Origin: Phoronis australis | Taxonomy: Eukaryota; Phoronida; Phoronidae | Reading direction: 5' to 3' | Assembly (NCBI GenBank): GCA_002633005.1 | Contig: NMRA01000104.1 | Location: 836,175 to 900,174, forward strand | DNA: 64,000 bases | Shown: piece by piece, positions 10,936-23,400 of the stretch | How the letters are laid out: every line of letters begins with the position of its first letter | Position numbering within the stretch: position 1 is the first letter of the stretch | Position numbers and translations under genes: made by a program | Notes under the pieces: generated by a model | What the model was told of the DNA's origin: nothing | The model's input: the letters and a program-made list of their open reading frames with translations, nothing else | The model's database searches: none

Positions 10936-12555
10936 TCTCAGAGGAAGTACTAACAATGAAAAAGAATCCTAAGAACCCTACGTTGACAACCTAACCGCAC
11001 TACAGAACCATGCTGTTGTGGTTAATTAAATAGCTGATGTTATTGGTCTCTAGAAAATTAGACGATCATTTTTACATTAGGGGCGACAATAATATTTTTT
11101 AAATTTACGTTTTGAAGGCTTGTAAATAGCATATTTGAATATGTCGTGAAAACCACACATGATTAGGTTTTGAATTTTGAAAATTGGAAATGTGGCTTTC
11201 CCAACCTAAAACGTTTGTTTAATGATGCAGTAATATGTTCCTCATTAATGCTGCTGGGTGTGCAACATAATTGGGCCAGTTACCAAACCACCAGGCAGCA
11301 GTTGGATTTTGAGGTAAGCCAAGTGTCATGATACAATTCTTGGTGAGGTGAAATCCCAAAAACAAGACCAGAGTTTAGTAAGTATCCTTGTAACAGTATT
11401 AAACTACAAATTTTAATATAAAAAACGATAAATTTACTAAACCCACTTTCTTGGCTGGTTCACGATCAGCTGAGAAGGCGAATTTCTTGCCACCTATCGT
11501 CACCTCGGGGAACCATTCGCGCAATCTAAAAAGAATGGATAACCTACGGAGCGCCCACTGAAGTCAAAGGTCAATATAATTTACGTGCAAAGGAGACATT
11601 TAATAATATGATAGCCTTGTTTCGGGCACAAGCACAGAGCAATGAGCTCTCCTGGTATAGCTCATTGCACAGAGGAAATCAACCACTTCACAATTGCTGC
11701 TCCACTTTGCAAAACTTTGAAATCGTTCAGTTAACACAGTGGACCTACACACCGTAACTTGTATACTACAGGTAACCCAAAGCCCAACTGTTTTGAGGCA
11801 AAATCTTGTTACTCAAAAGAACCTTAAAATTCTGTAGAATCACGGTAAATTTAACAGGAAACATCAATTTGGAGAATCACGTTTAAGTACACAGGCGGAG
11901 TTATAGAAGCTAAAACTGTAGCTACAGATTCACATTCTCGGCAGCAGCTGGGATTTATACCGAATCTGTAACGTTTGCTTTAAAACTCAATGATCGATAC
12001 CCGGTCGTAAGGCGTGCCCATTCCAGAGTAGTAGGCCTATCTTTCCCCTTGCATCAAGTACATGGTCCACCCAATAAAAGTGCTGTGGACAATGTACGTT
12101 TTTGGAAGAGCTCATCCGTTTCCCTGAGGCTCGGTGTTCACACGGCGCACGGAGAGCGCGCCGCGTGAAGTGAAGGGGTAGTTCAGGTAGCGCAACTATA
12201 AATTTAAAAAGCGCCGAGTCTCCCCTCTCCAAGCGCACTAACTGGCCATGGCAAGCCTATATCGTGATGCGGTAAAACACAACAAAGTTGAAGTGAATGT
12301 GCAACAATAAACCATTTCAACAGCACCGGACCAGAACAGGTATCAAACAAAATATAGATTTGGAAAACAATGTCATACGTCAACATCTACAGATCTCTAA
12401 TGCTGCTTGCTTCGACTGGATCAGATGGTTTATAGCACACTGTCACTGTCGATGTTTAAAGAAAAAAAAGGAAACGTTTGGGCTACATGTGACATTACAT
12501 GTAAAATCTTGTAAAACTACGTGTTTGCTTGCTAAAGTTTCACGTTGTTTTACAG
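10936..12555. other. Intergenic sequence, nothing recognised
   Basis: No convincing exon or repeat. The ORF-like stretches at 11987-12386 on the minus strand have no protein-like features. The region may contain the 3' UTR of the GPCR gene. Confidence 0.4.
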
Positions 12556-13596
12556 TTAGTTTAAGTCGCACATGGTGACGTCAGTTTCACTGTGATCGCG
12601 TGCCTTCACAGACACAATGTTTGTAATCTTCCTGTTACAGCAGCACTTTTTGCGCAAGAAATCCCGAATCTCCGACGTTCGCAAGGAATAGATAATGGGA
12701 TTGAGGCCTGTCTGAATAAAAGCGCAACTCGCGGTAACTTTTGTAGACTGGTGGGCGTAAGCGTGGAGCAGTCCCGTGCAAGTGGTAATTGTGCACGCCG
12801 AGGCCGTCATTATAGACACGATAAACGGAACCCAACATACAATGTACAGCGACGTCATCACAAACGTTGTCTTGGCAGCCTTCGTGCTTGCTCCATGTGC
12901 GCGAGCCTGGTCAGAAGATGTCACCGCTAGTTTGCGAATTTCAGCAATGTGACGGCGAGCGATCGTGTACATAATACAGTAGGCGGTTAGGACAACCACC
13001 AGACTAACGCCAATGACTCCTATCGCCCAAAAAGTAACATAATCTGTTGTATGTTTGTAATAACGATCACAGCCATAGTAATAAGGGGTGTCAGCAACCA
13101 CTTCCCATCCAAATGTCGGATAAAACGTCACCAAGATGGCCCAAAGCCAGACTAAAGCAATAGAGGCGGCGGCACGAGTGCGAGTGACAATTTCTGTATA
13201 TCTGAATGGAGAAAAGATAGCGATACAGCGGTCAACGGATATCAAGGCGACACTGAGGAATGACGTAGTAACCAAGACGGTTGGCCAGTTGGTGATGAGG
13301 TTACACAGTCCCACCGTCATGTTGTACCGGGAGGGTGTTATAAGAGCGGGTGAGCTGCGGTCGTAGAACGCTGTCAACGGAATAGAAATCAGACCGTTTT
13401 GTAAGTCGACAAACGCCAGATTGAGAACGAATATGTTCACACAGCTACGTATTCGAGGAGACAAGAAAAAGACAACGATGACCATGCCGTTAGTAGCGCA
13501 AACAAACACGCCAATTAAAAGCATTGCGGCTACCACCGGGGCCGACTTAGGGGATGGCTCCGAAACATTTTGCGTATTGTTGAAACTAAAATTCAT
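12556..13596 (-). CDS. Class A (rhodopsin-like) GPCR, single exon, 346 aa
   Basis: The first ATG of the frame is at 13596 (A at -3); the frame is open further upstream, to 13665, but without an ATG. The N-terminus has three N-glycosylation sequons (NFS, NNT, NVS). Seven hydrophobic segments follow. Family landmarks are N36 in TM1, D64 in LNLAFVDL of TM2, Cys98 before TM3 paired with a Cys in extracellular loop 2 (YYYGCDRYY), a DRC variant of the DRY box at 122-124, CWVPF in TM6, NPIIY at 299-303, and a possible palmitoylated CCC at 318-320. The TM4 region (TRTRAAASIALVW to TFGW) recalls adenosine- and amine-type receptors. The ligand is unknown, and the aspartate typical of amine receptors in TM3 is not obvious. 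It probably acts at the plasma membrane through G proteins. Confidence 0.9.
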   Translation of the reverse strand: MNFSFNNTQNVSEPSPKSAPVVAAMLLIGVFVCATNGMVIVVFFLSPRIRSCVNIFVLNLAFVDLQNGLISIPLTAFYDRSSPALITPSRYNMTVGLCNLITNWPTVLVTTSFLSVALISVDRCIAIFSPFRYTEIVTRTRAAASIALVWLWAILVTFYPTFGWEVVADTPYYYGCDRYYKHTTDYVTFWAIGVIGVSLVVVLTAYCIMYTIARRHIAEIRKLAVTSSDQARAHGASTKAAKTTFVMTSLYIVCWVPFIVSIMTASACTITTCTGLLHAYAHQSTKVTASCAFIQTGLNPIIYSLRTSEIRDFLRKKCCCNRKITNIVSVKARDHSETDVTMCDLN

Positions 13597-13665
13597 TTTG
13601 CTCCAATTCTCTATTGTTTTAAAGTTTTGTGTGGCACAGTCCAGAAGAATAATCACACACAACAC

Positions 13666-15162
13666 GACTCGATCTCTTCCAATACTTCTTCTATAACTCC
13701 AAGTCCAACTGAGAACTACTAAGTTCTCGCCACTGAAAGGCGCAACTAAATGAAGTTCACCAGTGACATAACTTTACATATCTCCATGATGTACCATGCA
13801 AATATTTTATGTGAATTGTTTATCAAGCCAATTGAAGTTAAATAAATATTTAAGTAACAAAACTCCAGGTAGGTTGTCGCTTAATTACTTGGGAAAGACC
13901 GGGTGGTTTAATTTGATTTCGACAGCATTCAAAGACAAAAATCGATTATCTGAACAAGCAGAGAATACTCATGTTTTTCAACATTCTTCATTTTCGTAAA
14001 TCAAACATTTCAATGACGATTCGCTGCTTAGCATTCGAATACAAATTGAAACCTGAAACACAAAGTTTTTATAATTACAAATTGCCAAAGCGGCCGTGGT
14101 GATGAATTCATGTTTTCCAATAGGTAATTAAGTAAACGTATGTTTGAAATTTAAATGCCCCAAGCGCAAACTGCGAACAAAAAAGGAAAGGCATGTAAAA
14201 CGAGTCCTAGAAAGGACTGATCACGCGCTCTTTGTGAGTTTCCAGTTGCAGCAAGAATATCATTTACGTGGTAATGAAAATTTCAACAATCCGTGAAAAG
14301 TTCGCTGAATGTTTTGTTTTTTACATTCAAGCTCTCAACCTAGAATGTCATGATAGAAATCTTGAAAAGGCTGCTTATGTATGAGAAGAAACAAAGAAAG
14401 AAAGAATTTACAAGTTTTGTGCGAAAATTTTCACATCTTGTGGAACGCTTTGCGATCTCCGTGGATAAGTAGACATTTTTAGAAACGGCTCACGTGACCA
14501 AAAATTCAAACGTACTCGCGTATATTGGTAGCCCAACGTGCATGCCAAGTATCCGGATCAAACAGTGTTTTTGCTTCAGTGTTTTGTGTTCAGTTACAGG
14601 CAATGGCTTAGGATGTTGGCTCTGTCATTTGTCCACACCAATGCTCTCCATTGCGACCAAAGCATAACCATGGATCAGCACGATTAACATTAAAAAGTTA
14701 ATATAAGCAGTCTTTGAATTTTTAAAATCTAGGCATTATACTAGAGAAGTAAGCGAATAGATTTTCATGAACATCGCGGCTTAGCAATTCGAACATTAAT
14801 CTGTGAATCGATTATGGCGGGTGAGTCAACCTGGCTTAGGCGCTGGGGCAATAAAACCCCAAAGTTAGCGTAGTATTTGTGAATATGAAGCGAAAAATGT
14901 AAAAAATTCCACGTGAACTTTCCACTAAATTGAGGGTTATATTCTCCAACGAGATAACTGTGTGTGAGCGATTATATTTTAGTTGATGAGAAACTTGTCG
15001 CTATCGCCGTTACGGAGATCTCATTGTTTGACTATGCTCATGAAGTGAGTAATGGTCGTGGTTAGTCGACTATGTTTTTAACGGGGGCAGCAGTTAATTT
15101 CGGATAACCATCCATTTAGAGATTGAACTCGAAGAAGGGACCCATGAAAATGTCACCCTTTC
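13666..15162. other. Intergenic sequence upstream of the GPCR
   Basis: Expected to hold the GPCR promoter and 5' UTR. No clear core promoter element, exon or repeat was recognised. Confidence 0.4.
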
Positions 15163-15310
15163 CAGAGGCGGATACAGGATTTAGAGTTGGGGGGTGGTAT
15201 GGCAGAGTATTAGCCAGGATTTCGCCCATCAGACATTCGCACTCCCGAACTGCCAAATGGAATCTGGGAGAATTTTAGGGGAGCCCTGTCCTCCTCTAAA
15301 TCCGCCACTG
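15163..15310 (+). mobile_element. 148-bp MITE, CAGNGGCGGAT family
   Basis: It begins CAGAGGCGGATACAGGATTT and ends CCTCTAAATCCGCCACTG, so the ends are imperfect inverted repeats. The interior (GAGTATTAGCCAGGATTT, then CGAACTGCCAAATGGAATCT, then GGGAGAATTTTAGG) matches the reverse complement of the copies at 25221-25373 and 28950-29101 over the full length. The flanks share CTTTC but give no clean target duplication. No coding capacity. Confidence 0.75.
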
Positions 15311-15759
15311 CTTTCGCATTTTCGTTCCAAAAAGCAGCACATTTTGCAGTGATTAAATTCTACAAGCCAAGATCGCGGACAGCTAAGTGTCATTTTAAGC
15401 TACTAATTAAGCAGTTGTCATTATACTTATGCCTTTAAGACACGTTACCTGTCCGTAAGTATCAACAGACACGGTGGTACATGTAGAAGAAACTTCATGG
15501 AACAAAATTTCCTGCAAATTTCCTATCAAACCGTTACCATCTATAGTTGCGACGCCCAATGAAGCAAAGCAGAGCGCGTGCCGTTCTATTCAATGGAACG
15601 ATTCGCAACTCTGTATGTTCAACAATTCGTACCTGGTGGCGCCACTTTTTGGTCCACGAGCCCACACTAAATTACTGTTAGCATGAGCACACGATCCTCT
15701 GAGCGGGTGCAAGCGATTTGGCAGTGGCAGTTGAATTAAATTCACGACACGCAAGCATA

Positions 15760-16069
15760 AACGACAGGTAAAAGTGAATTGGCAGTTGTGGACTTTTAAG
15801 TGGTATTATAAATCCATGCCCATGTTACTAAATTCCAGATACGATACCCCAAACCCCAATACCGAACCAGCAGACCACCAGTTCGCGACGCCCAGACACG
15901 GCAAGCGAACTGCGGGTAAGTTATCTGGTGTCTGCTGGTCTAGGTCTCACGGGGTTTCGATACCCGGCCATGGAATAGTTTCCACCCTTTGTATTAAGAC
16001 AGATTACAAGAACTTGCATGAGGATGAGAACTTTCGTGAAGTGAACGTGTATCGAACATTATTGTCCAG
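15760..16069 (+). promoter_or_regulatory. Possible 5'-UTR exon(s) of the sushi-domain gene
   Basis: Two strong donor sites lie upstream of the sushi gene: CTGCGG|GTAAGTTATC at 15915/15916 and TTGTCCAG|GTAAGTGCC at 16069/16070. The second is preceded by an acceptor-like AAGACAG at 16002, making a 67-nt candidate exon. A matching acceptor occurs just before the start codon (CTCTTAAG near 16560). This is inferred from splice motifs only. An imperfect hairpin (CCAGCAGACCACCAG against CTGGTGTCTGCTGG) surrounds the first donor. Confidence 0.25.
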
Positions 16070-16609
16070 GTAAGTGCCGCCGGCAACAGTTTATGTGGAA
16101 CATAGCAAATTTCTTTGAAACTTTGAATACCCGAAAACAGTACACACGAGCCAGCATGAGTGGGAACAACCGACTCCTGAGTGGTTTTAACATATTTTAC
16201 AGACTTATGATTACAAGCAATGTTTTTGCAACAAAACCGATTCCATACCAAACAATGCATTAACCAGTCGCACGTCAGTGACAATAAACCTCGTACGGCG
16301 TGATCGTTAGTTACAGTCGTATTTGCCATCAGATGTACACGTAAATATTTTACTGTGAGTCATTTTTAAACTCCATTTTACGTAGGGCCCCTACTTAGAC
16401 AAGAGAGAATGATCAAGAGTAAGTGCAGAGACATTGTCATTTCATTCCTCTGGTATAGATCTTTTTAAACATGTCAGTAATGCACATGGTAATTTTTGTG
16501 GATCAGGCTTAAACTTTTCATATGCACTGTGCATTAGTCTCACTTTTGTATTTACTCTTAAGGTGACAGCCATTCGGAAGAGGTACTAACGTGAAGGTAT
16601 CAAGCCGAC

Positions 16610-18310
16610 ATGGCTACCAAATGCTCCACCTACAGTTTCCATACGTTGTTTCCCCGTTGGCGCCTTCTGCTGACAAATGTCGTCGGTCTTATGTATCTCA
16701 GTGCAGCACCTGTGTACACTCAAGACATTGCCAAGCAAATTTCAACAGTCGGGAACGCGTCCGCTACATTGGCCGTGGACGGTGACACTGAAACGTGCAC
16801 GCAGACGACTCTGGAGAGAAACCCTTGGTGGCGCCGTAGTTACTCGAAAAACAAAACTTTTATCGGACTGACAGTAATAAACGGAAAATCCAACAACCTA
16901 AAACATCTTCATATATACTCAAAAGACGACATCGGCAAGAAATACCCGAAAAAACATTGTCGGTTTTCAAAAAGATTGTACCACAAAGGCGTCCCGAAGG
17001 GTGGCACACAATTTTTCCGCTGCAACGGGAAAAAACCTTCCGGCAAGCACCTTATTATTAGATTAAACACCTTTCACGAGAAGGCCAACTTATCGCTTTG
17101 TGAAGTCCGTGTTAGTACCCAAGTTGCACATTCCAAGTCCCACAAACGTCCGACAACAACCACTAGTACGACGACAACTGTTCCCACAATACACCAGAAA
17201 GCGAAACACCAGTTAAACATGGTGACCATCCGGGATATGCCAAAGGTTGTACAAAATGTCCACAAGAACGTTAAACTGAGTTGTCTCGTGACAGTACCAC
17301 CTCGGTTCCGCAACAGAACAATGGTCAGCTGGAGTCGAATTAGGGAAGATGGCCGACCGATTACGTTAACGCGAAACGGACAAATTGAAGCAGACTTTAA
17401 CCCCATCCGATTCGGCAAGCCTAAATATGAGGTGCGGTTCACAAGCAATCCCTTTGGAACAAGTGAGGACAGATACTTGTTAAAAATCAACCGACTCTCG
17501 CTGAAAGACGGAAAATCATCGTATGAATGTCGAGCTCGTTGGCCGGGAAGCAAATTCGGTACTTCTAAACTGACCAAAATCAATGTTATTCAAAAAAGCT
17601 GCCGAATCCCGCTAGACAAAAAGTATACTGTTATGAAGGTTACCGACAACAAAACAATTCCTTTGTCCACTAACAGAACAGTTCCAGTAGGAACACGCCT
17701 GCGCTTCACATGTCCACATTTAATGGCTTGGTTCCCAAAATGGGAGGCATCGTTTGAAACCGAATGTTTTACAAATGGTACGGCTGGCTGGGTCACAGAG
17801 CGACACTGCCGCCCGGCATTCTGCTCAATCCACGTACCTCCAGCCAGTCACTACAGCGTATTACTCGTTTCGGAGAGGGGACGCCTACGATCGCCGAATC
17901 TCAACAAGTATATGGCGGTAGAGGACCGCGTCACCTTCAAGTGCGAGCCGGGTTACGCCTGGGACGCTCTGATGGTTACAAAGAGCAACTTGCCATGCCA
18001 TCCGGCCAACTACACGCCGGAGTATAACTATGCCCATCTCGGCGAGTCCGAGGTTCCGCCTCTACCTCCACCTTGTAAACCGGCTAACTACTGCGCCATA
18101 TTCTCAAACAAACAACCCAGAAACTATGATCTCCGTCATATCGACGAATCAAAAGCAGAAATAAAGCAAATATCGGTATTACAGAATGTGGTTGGATACG
18201 GCGCAGTGCTGCATTACGAATGTCGCAATGGGTACACGTGGAACAACAAGAAAAAGAAGGTTCTGACATGTAACGCCAACTTTACGCTACCGCCACAATG
18301 CGCAAAGTAA
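16610..18310 (+). CDS. Secreted fucolectin-like / Ig / three-sushi protein, single exon, 566 aa
   Basis: The ATG has G at -3 and +4. A hydrophobic stretch at residues 17-32 ending SAAPVYTQ fits a signal peptide with a basic leader. Residues about 41-170 resemble the F-type lectin/fucolectin fold (ASATLAVDGDTETCTQTT, then NPWW), but the fucose-binding residues are not clearly present. A Thr-rich linker follows at 182-190. An Ig domain spans about 205-327 (C225, W241, YEC at 305-307). Three sushi (CCP) modules begin at C331, C405 and C495, the last ending PPQC at 564. Several N-glycosylation sites occur. There is no transmembrane segment or GPI tail, so it is probably secreted. Recognition or adhesion, perhaps in immunity, is inference from domains. 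CCP2 is unusually long. Confidence 0.85.
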   Translation: MATKCSTYSFHTLFPRWRLLLTNVVGLMYLSAAPVYTQDIAKQISTVGNASATLAVDGDTETCTQTTLERNPWWRRSYSKNKTFIGLTVINGKSNNLKHLHIYSKDDIGKKYPKKHCRFSKRLYHKGVPKGGTQFFRCNGKKPSGKHLIIRLNTFHEKANLSLCEVRVSTQVAHSKSHKRPTTTTSTTTTVPTIHQKAKHQLNMVTIRDMPKVVQNVHKNVKLSCLVTVPPRFRNRTMVSWSRIREDGRPITLTRNGQIEADFNPIRFGKPKYEVRFTSNPFGTSEDRYLLKINRLSLKDGKSSYECRARWPGSKFGTSKLTKINVIQKSCRIPLDKKYTVMKVTDNKTIPLSTNRTVPVGTRLRFTCPHLMAWFPKWEASFETECFTNGTAGWVTERHCRPAFCSIHVPPASHYSVLLVSERGRLRSPNLNKYMAVEDRVTFKCEPGYAWDALMVTKSNLPCHPANYTPEYNYAHLGESEVPPLPPPCKPANYCAIFSNKQPRNYDLRHIDESKAEIKQISVLQNVVGYGAVLHYECRNGYTWNNKKKKVLTCNANFTLPPQCAK

Positions 18311-20422
18311 TCGTGTTTCTGACTATTATGGAAGGTGTGCGAATAAGTTGGGTGAAAAACAAGAACGATGGGACAGACCTGGCCAGTTTCACACTGCTTA
18401 CATCACACGCACCTCCATCAACAAGTTTGCAGAGAGAAAGGGTGAACTCAGCTGCCTTGACCTTTTATTTCGTGACCTACAGATTATTGGTTTTACTCTT
18501 TATAGCCAAGAGGTCAATTCAAAACCCTGAAAATATTGGTTTATATGTATTTTTATACTCTGGAATAATTTGATATGAAAATACACAAAACTTATTTGTA
18601 GCTTATTGGTCTTCAACAGTCAAAACAAGTGTGGCGCAATAACAGCAATTCATTGAATACAAGTATAACTATATTTCTCATAAACATGTATAGAGAAATG
18701 AGTATCCGGCTTGAGTAACAAATCTCATTTTAACACTGAGCCTGAGGAATCCATGCCTTACTACATACTATTACTACAAGTTTTTCAGAATACTATTGTA
18801 CTATCACAGCTATCTGAAACAACAAGGAATAATTGTGTTTGCATCAGAATGAATCAAACGTTTGCAGATACATTTCATAATTTTATAGCATCACTGGAAT
18901 TTAAACTATAATCACATCCTGAAATACCGCAATGCTACTCTGTTTCAGTGGTATTTACCCACAATGCTGCGCAAGGAACTCCTGCAACACTACTGGCATT
19001 TTGCACAAAAATCAGTTCATCATTTACCACTGTTTCGAGATCATCAGACTACAGTGATGCTCACCACAACAGGTCAAGCCAAGGACAACTACTTATTACC
19101 CATCTGTTTCAATGTCATTTACCAAAACATACACCTTAAGTCCTAGTTAAGATCCCCTACCTGTCAATTACAACAACAGGCCCCCATTACATTTATAGTC
19201 TGAGCTTAAACCGAAATCAACCAACATTTCATGAAATTCCTCAAGGTCATATAGGACCCAAAAATGTTCAAATCTGACAAACCTCGGGACATCACATCTC
19301 AGAAATAGCTGGTGAGATTCATATTAAACTTTCAGATACTATGCTTAAAGCAATGTTCTGCTTTCACAAAAATAGCACTTTTATGAAAAAAACAAGATGC
19401 ATAACTTGCCAAGGATATATTTTACAAAACTGTAACTGAGCGTTTTCGTGATTTGATCTTAAACTAAAGCAAATGTTATTCATTGTATTGTCTTACTATG
19501 AATGTACCTTTCTTCTTTGCAAAATTTTACAGCAAACCGAAAAAATGACTGATTGAAGTGTCAATAAAAATCACATTTTACAGAAAATGCGTACTTTTCC
19601 TAGATATTTGGGTATTTGTGCAGACTTGACAACGGGGTCCTAGTATCTTAAAGAACAAACGTAAGACTGAAATTGGTCTAAGTTATCACCAAAAGTTAAC
19701 CTGCTATGGAGTAGGCTACAGATCGCATTTTTGATCTAAACACCAAAAATTTATGAGTATCACCACAGTAAGTTATCACAGAATAAATTTCGTTCATATT
19801 TTTTACAATATTTTACATTCAAATACCTTAAAACAATGTCCAATTGAAGATCATCTGGTTTCAAATCGTGACTCAGCAAAGCACCTTAGAGACAATGCAG
19901 TGCGACTCACCTGCACGCCTGAGAGGATATTGTTACATATTAGCACTGTATCTATTAGCTGTATAGTGTCAATTATTTCTTATAGATGTCACTTCAGTAG
20001 GTGTGCGACTTTGACCTATAATATATGCTGGAAATGCACGTTTTTGCACACAACGGATTTTTTCCGGGCATACCAGGGTCTCCTCAAGTAAATGAGATTC
20101 CAATTGAACCGATGTCTCCAAAATGTTATTAATATAAATCCCTATGCTTGAATTACTGGACTTCACACATAATCTAGTTTAGTGTTTTTAAATTGATAAA
20201 AGGTGGCGAAAGCGTATTTGGTAAGCTCCCTATGGCGAACCTCAACTAAGTTAAGACTTAAGTTACAATTTTGTCAAATTTTGGTCTAAATCTAGACAAA
20301 TTTCTGCTTTTAATTATTCAGTAAATTTTCACGAAGCAGGCTGAAAAATCCCCTAGGTCCCTACCTGTCACACACCACAATACCCCCTAAGTCCCCCACT
20401 ATCACCTAAAGGTCCTTGCCTG
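18311..20422. other. Intergenic region between sushi gene and carrier gene
   Basis: No exon recognised and no canonical AATAAA close behind the sushi gene. At about 19255-19350 the sequence resembles part of 1625-1720 (shared ATCTCAGAAA and ATTCATAT), a possible old dispersed repeat. ATTAAA on the minus strand at 20314-20309, about 110 bp past the carrier stop, may serve as its poly(A) signal. Confidence 0.35.
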
Positions 20423-23400
20423 TCAGCTGTCATTATGCCTGAGAACTAGAAGTCTACACGCCCCTTCATACACACTAAAGTGTAGGCCAGTACTGAGAGC
20501 TGCCTTCATCACACTGGGCATAGCTCCCTTGTACAAGCTGTGCACTCCCTCCCTCCTCACGACACCCACTAGACAGTCCAACAGTCCTCTGTACTGGCCA
20601 GTCTCACCAAATGGTCGGCGTGCCTCTTCAAAACCCTGCACTTGAAGCCTTTTCTTAAGGAGATCTAATGGGTATACAGCCATCTTAGCACACACACCCG
20701 CTGTAGACCCACACACCATAGCTTCCAGGTTTTCTGAGACACAAAAAAGCAAGTTTCGCCTTTGTAGAAAACATTAGAGTGAATGCAAATATATGCTCAC
20801 TGTTTCTCCTTGCAAAAACAAAAACTACTACTGCAAATACTGTTGAGGCACAGTACAAGCCTCAAGTAATCAGACAAAATCATCGGGGCTTCCCTGTCAT
20901 ATTGGCTGGTCAGAAGCTGAATTCATTGTCATAGTCTTCCCTCATAACAGAAGGGGATGAACAGGAAAGTTAGAAAGGTATCTCAGCCATTTTCTAATTG
21001 GAATTTTGTCTCCATAATAGTGACTACCAGTCATTTTCATTGTTAATAGAATTAGTTGTCATGACCTGAAATGATATTCTGTCTGAATACTCTCGTCTTC
21101 AACAACATACAGCGGTCAATCGTCAACAATGACACACATAACAAATACATGCCACTAACATGTTAACATTTATACAACTATAATATAATGAATCAGGAAT
21201 GCAGCCAAATATCATACACAGGGTGTTCCAAAAATGTACTCACACTTCATGTCTAAAGTTGAAATTCAGTACCTGTGGATCAGACCCTGTGCCAGGGCCA
21301 CTGTATGGTTACACCATTCTGTGAAAGTAGGTGCATAAGCCATCACATGCTCTCTTGCATGGGAATGGCAAACAAACATGCTTTGGAGAACGAAAAAATT
21401 TCACGCAACACTACTGGAAACTCAAGAACACCAAGGCAGTGCAAACACGATCTTCTTCCCATTTACGAGCACTTTGGTTTCAAGAAAAAAATTTTGAACA
21501 CCATTTTATGAATTTAAAACCAGTAACCACGATGCCAAGTCAATAGACAATCCAATTATTCTCATTTGAACTGAAGACTGGATACATTTAATGAACTGTT
21601 ATTACAAATTAGGTCAGAATAAGCTGTTACCTTTAAAGTAAACTTTTTGGCAAACAGGTTCCAAAATTGTTTTCCATATCAATCGGAAAACTGAATAAAA
21701 GCCGAACTGCATGCCACTGTATGGTGCAATTTGAAGCAAAGATGGAACAAGACCTTTGTAGAATGACCTGGCGCCCTCTGTTGAGTACATGGCTATGCAC
21801 GCTTGGAGGTAGTTTCTGTAAATCTGAAGAAAAACAGATAATTGAACCATTAATTGTTTGTATACCAGCATTGTACAGTGCATGTCATCAGGCCCTCAAG
21901 CAGTAGATACTTGGCATTGTAAATACAAAATCCAGACTAATACAATACCTGACCACCCCGTAACTTGAGACAATGCCAAGCAGGGTCATTCATGGACTAC
22001 GCCTCTGCTCCATTAGCACATGAAAAAGTAAAAAAGGCACAGGTGCGTTGAAGCAGTGTGCCCCCCCAGTCACATCTTTTAAAATGCAACAGTCTTCTAG
22101 TCAACTTAGTCAAGTAAAATATGACCCTTGGGGTTTCTGTTTCATATGTTAACATTTTAATCACACTAAGTCTGGTCAGGAATAACCCTGGCCAACTGAT
22201 AAAGAACTTGAGACAACTCTCCCCTTTTCAATTACCAACCCGAGATGACACCATGAGCCCAAAGTAACCCCCGTTACACTAGGCAAAATGAAGACAATAC
22301 CTGAGGACCGGATACCCACCCAAAACGTCCCTATCAGCTGCTTCTACAGGAGCCCTCTCCCCGGAAAGTGACCACGCACACACTGTTAAGATAGCTACAG
22401 AAGACATCACAGGTTTTGGCATTCGCAAGTCATGGCATTCGCTACACAGTATCCCACATGACACCACTGAACATGTCTTTATTACAATAGACAACCAAGC
22501 TTAACAATAAATTATAATGTCAAATACCTTAGGTTCTCCTTGAGCAACGAATCTTGTGCGTAAGACATCAAAGGGCTGACAAATAACAGTGGCAGTGGAA
22601 CCGGCCACAGTGCCACTGACAAAGTGAACAACGGGTTTTAAGAATTCTTTGGACACCGAATCTGGCACCATCGGAGTCAAAGTTTTAGTCACAGCCTCAA
22701 ATGTGGCAAACTGAAAAACAACAATACTCCACGATTATCCACACATCACCTATATTATAATACAACTTCGTGCAGCAAACTTTGCCTGGGCAACACTGGT
22801 TTGGTGGATATCGGTGCTGCGTTCCTTTTTTAGCCCCACCAAATACCCAAACAGTTCCCTTGCACCATTTTGGATGTGGTAATCTGCTAAACAACATTTT
22901 TTTGTGAAACTGTTGAACCTACATTTGTTAGACTATTTTCACTTTCACTCGTGACCATTATTTTGTTATGAATTGACTTATCCCACATTCTGTACGCGTG
23001 ATGTGTTATGGTCATTTAGCACTCATTTGTTAATTAGGTGAATGTTCCTTGTGGAGATCCTGGTTTTCCACTTTTAAGTGATAAATAATATAATTATCTT
23101 TGAATAGCCTTACTTTTTCAGCTGAATTATGCCACAGCTCTGTTTACTGGTAACTTGGTGTGCGCCATGTTTATTGTTTCTCAGAAACACAAATGAACAG
23201 CGCCAGCTTCAGAAAGAATGAACAACTACTAGAAAATGTCTGCTGCAAAGTGACCATTGATTGATTTTTGGCCAGAATTGTTGAATTTGATAGATTATGT
23301 CATTTGTATAATTAACAACCAAAAATATCAAACTTATGTTATCTGCTACTGAAATATGTAAATTCAATTCAAAATCTCTACGTTAAGAAGTCAAATTTGG

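Noticed and set aside
12592-13366. Plus-strand ORFs opposite the GPCR
   Set aside because: They are antisense shadows of a clearly coding minus-strand frame and lack protein features.
13597-13665. Longer N-terminus for the GPCR
   Set aside because: The first codon of this extension is GTG, not ATG; the first true ATG is at 13596 with a good context.
17074-17583. 169-codon minus-strand ORF
   Set aside because: Antisense shadow of the Ig and Thr-rich region of the sushi-domain gene.
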